This document shows positions 5,662 to 9,780 of a DNA stretch of 9,780 nt, piece by piece; position 1 is the first letter of the stretch; every line of letters begins with the position of its first letter. A program made the position numbers and the translations under genes. The stretch lies in the NCBI GenBank assembly GCA_012514545.1, contig JAAZAC010000039.1:1-9780 (forward strand), read 5' to 3'. This stretch comes from Actinomycetales bacterium (lineage in GTDB: Bacteria > Actinomycetota > Actinomycetes > Actinomycetales > Cellulomonadaceae). Below the pieces are notes generated by a model. It saw only the letters and a program-made list of their open reading frames with translations. It was not told where the DNA came from and did no database searches.

Positions 5662-8600
5662 ATGACAGAACCTCGAGCGGGCGCCGCGGCCACCCCGTCG
5701 GCCGCCCGCCACGACCTCACCCGCGAGCACGTGACCGCCGTCGTCGTGACCCGCGGACCCACCGGCTTCCTGCCCCGCACGCTCGCGGGGCTGGCCGACC
5801 AGGCGCGCCTCCCGCAGCGGGTCCTCGTCGTCGACGCCGCCCCGGCCGCCCGGCCCGGTGACCTGCGCGCCGCCGACGGCGTCGGGACCGTCCTCGCCGC
5901 CCTCGCTGCGCGCGTGCCCACGCGGGTGGTGACGGCGCCGGGCGTGCGCACGTTCGGCGGGGCCGTGCGGGCCGCGCTCGAGAGCGAGGGCGCGGGCGAG
6001 GGCGAGGCCGGGGGCACGGCCGGCGGGGAGCACGCCTGGCTCTGGCTCCTCCACGACGACTCCGCCCCCGAGCCCGGGGCGCTCGCCGCGCTCGTGCGCG
6101 CGGTCGAGATCGCGCCCTCGGTCGCCGTCGCGGGCGCGAAGCAGCGCACGTGGGACGGGCCCCCGCGCGTCGTCGAGGTCGGGGTGACGACGTCCCGCTT
6201 CGGGCGCCGCATGACGGGCATCGACGAGCCCGAGGTGGACCAGGGCCAGCACGACGCGCGGGACGACGTCCTCGCCGTCGGCACCGCGGGCGCGCTCGTG
6301 CGCCGGGACGTCTGGGACGCCCTGGGCGGCACGGACCCCGCGCTCGGCCCGTTCGGCGACGGGCTCGACCTCAGCCGGCGCGCGCGGCTCGCCGGGCACC
6401 GCGTCGTCGTCGTGCCGGGCGCCGTCGTGCGGCACGCGCAGGCGGCGCTGCGCGGGCTCCGGGAGGGCTGGGACGACCGGCGCTCGGCGCGCGCCCGCCG
6501 CGAGGCGTTCCTGCACCAGCAGCTCGTGGGGGTGCCGGCCCTGCTCGTGCCCGTGGTCGCGGTGCTCGCGGTGGTGAGCGGGGCGGTGCGCGCGCTCGGC
6601 CGGGTGGCGACCAAGGAGCCGCACCTCGTCGTCGGCGAGCTCGTGGCGCCGTGGCGGGTCCTCGCCCGTCCGGGGCGCATCCGCCGGGCGCGGCGCCGGC
6701 TGCGGGCGACGAGCGTGCTGCCGCGCCGGACGCTGCGGCCGCTGGAGGCGACCTGGCGGGACGTCGTCGGCCAGCTCCGGGACCGCCGGCTCGCGGCCGC
6801 GGAGGCCCGGCGCGCCGCGACCGCGCCGAGCGAGCTCGAGCTGCGCGAGCTGGCCGCGCTGCGCCGCCGCCGCCGGGGCACGCTCGCGGCGGTGGCCGTC
6901 GCCGCGGTGGCCGTGGACCTCGTGGTGCTCGGCCGGCTCGTGGGGCAGGTCGTCGGCGGCGCGCGGCTCACGGGCGGGTCGCTCCTGTTCGGGGACGCCG
7001 ACCTGACGGGTCTGTGGCGCGCGGCGACGTCCTGGTGGGCGACGGCGGGCCTGGGGCAGCCGTCCCCGCCCGAGCCGTTCCTCGCCGCGCTCCTGCCGTT
7101 CACCGCCGTCACGGGCGGGGTCGGGGGCGCGACGGCGCTCCTGCTCCTCGCCTCGCTCGCGCTCGCGGCCGTGGGGGCCTGGTTCGCCGCCGGCGCCGCG
7201 ACCCGGTCCGTGGCGCTGCGCGCGTGGGCGGCGCTGGTCTGGACGGCGGCCCCCGCGCTGCTCGTCGGGCTCGAGCAGGCGCGCCTCGGCGCGGTCGTCG
7301 CGCACGTCGTGCTGCCGTGGTTCCTCCTGGGCCTGGCGCGCGGCGTCGGCGCGGCGCGCACGGACACCGTGCTCTCCGGGCTCGTCGGCGCGCGCCGGCT
7401 GGCCCCGCGCGCGCCCGACCGCAGCCCCGACGCCGCGCCCGCCCTCCGGCCGCGCCCGCGCTTCGTGCTCGACGACGTCGACGACGGGCCCGAGGACGTC
7501 GAGAGGGCCGGCGAGCCCGCGGAGGTCGGGGGCGACACCGAGCCCGACCAGCCGGGGCACGACCAGCCCACCGACCCGGAGCCCGACGGACCCGATCCCG
7601 CGCCCGCCGACCCCGAGCCCCTCGACGACGCCCCCGGCGACCTCCCGTCCGACCTCCCGCCCGACCTCCCGTCCGACCTCCCCCCGGCCGGCCCGCTGCA
7701 CCCCCCGGCGACGACGACGGCCGAGCCGTCCCTCGTCGCGGCCGCGGCGGCGGCCCTCGCCTTCGTCGTCCTCACGGCCGCGGCCCCCGTGCTGCTGCCG
7801 GCCGGGATCCTGCTCCTGCTCGCGGTCGCGCCGGTCGCCCGGCGCCGGGGCCGCCTCGCGTGGGTCGCCGTGCCCGCGCTCGCGGTGCACGGCCCCGTGA
7901 TCGCGGAGGCGGCGCGCACCTGGCCCGACGGCGGGTGGCGGCTCCTGCTCGCCGACCCCGGGGCGCCCGTGGCCGCCGCGACCGCGGCGCCTTGGCGGCT
8001 GCTCCTCGGCTGGCCGGTGGACGTGCCCGCGTGGCTCGACCTGTCCGCGTGGGGCGTCGCGGGCGAGGTGGTGCCGCTCGCCGCCTCCGGCGTCGTGCTG
8101 CTGCTCGCCCTGCCCGCGCTCTGGCTCCGGGCGCCGGTCGGCCGGGCCGCGCGCGCCGGCTGGGTCGCGGTCGCCCTGGGCGTCGCGGCCGCCGTCGTCG
8201 CCGGGGGCACGGCGACCGGGGTGGTCGTCGGCCCGGACGGGACCGCCGCCGCCGCCACCGCGTCGCCCTCGCCCGGCCTCAGCCTCGCCCTCGCCGGCGC
8301 CCTGGCGGCCGCGCTCCTGGGCGCCACGGGCGTGCGGACGGCGCTCGCCCGCCACCCGCTCGGCTGGCGGCAGGCGGTCGCGGGCGTGCTCGCGCTCGCG
8401 GGCGCCGTGGGCCCGGCGGCCGTGCTCGGCGCGTGGACGTGGCACGCACGGACCCCCGACGCGCTCGCCATCGCCGCGACCGACGTGCCCGCCGTGCCGA
8501 CGGTCGGCCGGCAGCTCCAGGCGTCGGCCGGCCTGCGCGTGCTCCTCGTCGAGCCCGCCGGCGAGGGCGTCGCGGCGACGCTGCTCCGCGGCGACGGGCG

Positions 8601-9207
8601 CCAGCTCACCGAGACCACCCGCGCCGTCGAGCTCGGCCGCCTCCTCGGCGACCGCGACGCCGCGGACGCCGAGGTCGCCGGGGTCGCGGCCCGGCTGGCC
8701 GCCGGTGCGACGTCGGACGCGGCCGCCGAGCTCGCCGCGCTCGGCGTGGGGGCCGTCGTCGTGCCGCCCGCGTCGACCCCCGAGGTGGGCGCCCTGGCGG
8801 CAGCCCTCGACGCCACGGCCGGCCTCGAGCGCGTGACGACGACGGCGTCGGGCATCGCCTGGCGCGTCGCCGGCGGCGAGCCTGCCTGGGGCCGCGTCGG
8901 CGAGGACGTCATCATCGGTGACGACCGGCGCGGGCGCGGCGAGGTGCCCGCGGGCGCGGGGACCCGGCTCCTGGAGCTGGCCGAGCGCGCCGACCCCGGC
9001 TGGCAGGCGACCCTGAACGGGCGGCCGCTGCGCGCCGTCGAGTCCGCGTGGCGGCAGGCGTTCGAGGTGCCCGCCGACGCCGGCCGGATCCGCGTGGCGC
9101 ACGCCCCGGCGGAGCGGCGCGGCTGGCTCGCGCTCCAGGGCGCGGTGGTCGCCGTCACCGTGCTGCTCGCGATCCCGCTCCGGCGCCGCAGGGGAGGTGC
9201 GCGATGA
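5662..9207 (+). CDS. Large membrane glycosyltransferase: GT2 domain fused to GT-C/YfhO-like membrane domain
   Basis: This 1181-residue protein starts with a cytoplasmic family-2 glycosyltransferase domain (about 22-285): strand VTAVVVTRG at 24-32, acidic motif LLHDDSAPEPGAL at 129-141 as the nucleotide-sugar/metal site, and FGDGLDLSRRARLAGHRV at 231-248. After a hydrophobic stretch (289-312) and a very basic linker (337-406) comes a polytopic membrane domain, with likely helices near 407-430, 488-510, 516-538, 540-562, 689-728, 731-749, 803-822, 832-852, 873-890 and 903-925. A loop with GDADLTGLW (445-453) follows its first helix, where GT-C enzymes keep an acidic catalytic motif. Residues 602-680 form an Asp/Pro-rich loop with tandem repeats. 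The C-terminal soluble part (about 926-1155) contains RADPGWQATLNGRPL, typical of YfhO-like proteins, then a last helix and Arg-rich tail. The start is ATG 5662 with a weak ribosome site. Donor and acceptor are unknown. Confidence 0.85.
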   Translation: MTEPRAGAAATPSAARHDLTREHVTAVVVTRGPTGFLPRTLAGLADQARLPQRVLVVDAAPAARPGDLRAADGVGTVLAALAARVPTRVVTAPGVRTFGGAVRAALESEGAGEGEAGGTAGGEHAWLWLLHDDSAPEPGALAALVRAVEIAPSVAVAGAKQRTWDGPPRVVEVGVTTSRFGRRMTGIDEPEVDQGQHDARDDVLAVGTAGALVRRDVWDALGGTDPALGPFGDGLDLSRRARLAGHRVVVVPGAVVRHAQAALRGLREGWDDRRSARARREAFLHQQLVGVPALLVPVVAVLAVVSGAVRALGRVATKEPHLVVGELVAPWRVLARPGRIRRARRRLRATSVLPRRTLRPLEATWRDVVGQLRDRRLAAAEARRAATAPSELELRELAALRRRRRGTLAAVAVAAVAVDLVVLGRLVGQVVGGARLTGGSLLFGDADLTGLWRAATSWWATAGLGQPSPPEPFLAALLPFTAVTGGVGGATALLLLASLALAAVGAWFAAGAATRSVALRAWAALVWTAAPALLVGLEQARLGAVVAHVVLPWFLLGLARGVGAARTDTVLSGLVGARRLAPRAPDRSPDAAPALRPRPRFVLDDVDDGPEDVERAGEPAEVGGDTEPDQPGHDQPTDPEPDGPDPAPADPEPLDDAPGDLPSDLPPDLPSDLPPAGPLHPPATTTAEPSLVAAAAAALAFVVLTAAAPVLLPAGILLLLAVAPVARRRGRLAWVAVPALAVHGPVIAEAARTWPDGGWRLLLADPGAPVAAATAAPWRLLLGWPVDVPAWLDLSAWGVAGEVVPLAASGVVLLLALPALWLRAPVGRAARAGWVAVALGVAAAVVAGGTATGVVVGPDGTAAAATASPSPGLSLALAGALAAALLGATGVRTALARHPLGWRQAVAGVLALAGAVGPAAVLGAWTWHARTPDALAIAATDVPAVPTVGRQLQASAGLRVLLVEPAGEGVAATLLRGDGRQLTETTRAVELGRLLGDRDAADAEVAGVAARLAAGATSDAAAELAALGVGAVVVPPASTPEVGALAAALDATAGLERVTTTASGIAWRVAGGEPAWGRVGEDVIIGDDRRGRGEVPAGAGTRLLELAERADPGWQATLNGRPLRAVESAWRQAFEVPADAGRIRVAHAPAERRGWLALQGAVVAVTVLLAIPLRRRRGGAR
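7639..7686 (+). repeat. Four-copy 12-bp tandem repeat coding for DLP[SP]
   Basis: The units are GACCTCCCGTCC (7639-7650), GACCTCCCGCCC (7651-7662), GACCTCCCGTCC (7663-7674) and GACCTCCCCCCG (7675-7686). They encode DLPS-DLPP-DLPS-DLPP, residues 660-675 of the large glycosyltransferase. Unit length is a multiple of three, so copy-number change would alter loop length without shifting frame. Confidence 0.9.
9191..9197 (+). promoter_or_regulatory. Ribosome binding site for the DUF5719 gene
   Basis: GGGGAGG lies 6 nt before the ATG at 9204, inside the last codons of the glycosyltransferase gene. It supports this start and coupled translation. Confidence 0.7.
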
Positions 9208-9780
9208 GGGTCCTCTCCGTCGTCGGGCGCACGGTCTGGGCGGCCGTCGTGCTCGCGCTCGTGGCCGCCGTCGTGGTCCTGGCGGGGCGCGTCCCCGCGG
9301 ACAGTGCCGCCCCCCGGGCGGCGGCGCCCGTCGAGGTGCCGCCGGCGCCGTCGGTGCTCGTGTGCCCGGGGCCCCTGCGGCTCGCCACCGAGCAGGACGG
9401 CACCGACGCCGACTACGACCCCGCGTTCGACCCCTCGCCCGTCGACGCCACGAGCCTGCTCGGAGCGGTGACGTCGCGCCGCGGCGACGAGCAGCCCGCC
9501 CCCGCGGCCGGCACGCGGCTGGGCGACGGGGCCGCGGCGCTCGCGGTCGCGCCCGCGGTCGAGGGCGGCGTGGCGGGCGCGTCCGGCGTCCAGGGCCCGG
9601 TCGTGCTGCGCGCGGAGCCGACGGGCGACGCCCCGCCGTGGCTCGCCGGCGCGCTGGCGTGGCGGGCCGGGACGGGCGACCTGCGCGGGCTCGCCGCGGC
9701 GTCGTGCCAGCGCCCCGCTCCCCGCACGTGGCTCGTCGGCGGCAGCACGGCGCTCGGGGCGAGCGCGCGCCTCGTCCTGC
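9204..9780 (+). CDS. DUF5719-family exported or membrane-anchored protein, 3' end outside window
   Basis: The first 192 codons are present and the frame is open to the window edge. Residues 1-30 look like a signal sequence or N-terminal anchor: MRVLSVVGRTVWAA is followed by a hydrophobic run (AVVLALVAAVVVLAG), then an Ala/Pro-rich stretch, so the rest should face outside. SVLVCPGPLRL at about 50-60 and RTWLVGGSTALGASARLVL at about 174-192 are motifs I associate with DUF5719, an actinobacterial family of unknown function. Two cysteines (about 54 and 168) could form a disulfide outside the cell. The ATG overlaps the glycosyltransferase stop by four bases (ATGA) with a strong ribosome site, so the two proteins are probably made together and may act together on the cell surface. 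No enzymatic motif is visible in this part. Confidence 0.85.
   Translation, partial: MRVLSVVGRTVWAAVVLALVAAVVVLAGRVPADSAAPRAAAPVEVPPAPSVLVCPGPLRLATEQDGTDADYDPAFDPSPVDATSLLGAVTSRRGDEQPAPAAGTRLGDGAAALAVAPAVEGGVAGASGVQGPVVLRAEPTGDAPPWLAGALAWRAGTGDLRGLAAASCQRPAPRTWLVGGSTALGASARLVL

Noticed and set aside
5305..9158. Two very long antisense open frames (over 1100 codons) opposite the glycosyltransferase gene
   Set aside because: They are rich in Arg, Gly, Pro, Ala and Ser with no recognisable domain or start signal. In DNA this GC-rich, stop codons are rare in all frames. The plus-strand frame has real motifs, membrane helices and gene-boundary overlap.
1..9780. CRISPR arrays, tRNA or rRNA genes, insertion sequences, toxin-antitoxin or defence genes
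   Set aside because: I looked for spaced repeats, cloverleaf-like segments, terminal inverted repeats and typical motifs and saw none; the region looks like ordinary conserved chromosome.

Overview
The window is extremely G+C-rich, and third codon positions are almost always G or C. It carries a whiB2/whmD-type gene beside manA, plus a TIGR03089-family gene and a DUF5719 gene, all of which are actinobacterial hallmarks. I infer a high-GC actinomycete, perhaps a Cellulomonas-like member of the Micrococcales. The genus is a guess from style and context. I see no rRNA, tRNA, CRISPR array, insertion sequence or phage gene.

Left third (minus strand, 2-2699): three overlapping genes read leftwards as a left-handed-beta-helix acetyltransferase, a PLP sugar aminotransferase and a Gfo/Idh/MocA dehydrogenase. 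They match, one for one, the last three steps from UDP-GlcNAcA to UDP-2,3-diacetamido-2,3-dideoxy-glucuronic acid (WbpB/E/D, WlbA/C/B). The UDP-GlcNAc 6-dehydrogenase, any epimerase and the glycosyltransferase that would use the sugar are not in the window and may lie further left.

Middle (2700-5586): a 292-bp divergent intergenic region separates the sugar operon from manA (mannose-6-phosphate isomerase, plus strand, GTG start). manA converges on a TIGR03089 gene of unknown function (minus strand) across a 33-bp gap holding a GC hairpin. The TIGR03089 gene appears to be leaderless. A 285-bp divergent region then leads to whiB2, which has a near-consensus promoter, a 10-bp palindrome overlapping its -10 element, and a leader of about 125 nt.

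Right third (5662-9780): a 1181-residue membrane protein joins a cytoplasmic family-2 glycosyltransferase domain to a GT-C/YfhO-like polytopic membrane domain and a soluble C-terminal domain. A long Asp/Pro-rich loop containing a 12-bp tandem repeat interrupts its membrane region. Its stop overlaps the start of a DUF5719 exported or membrane-anchored protein that runs off the window.

Taken together this is a cell-envelope sugar locus. manA links glycolysis to mannose/GDP-mannose supply, the three-gene operon makes an unusual diacetamido uronic acid, and the large glycosyltransferase with DUF5719 probably builds or modifies a surface glycan. The neighbouring WhiB2 regulator is tied to septation in relatives. 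The least understood parts are the GT2/GT-C fusion with its DUF5719 partner, and the TIGR03089 protein.
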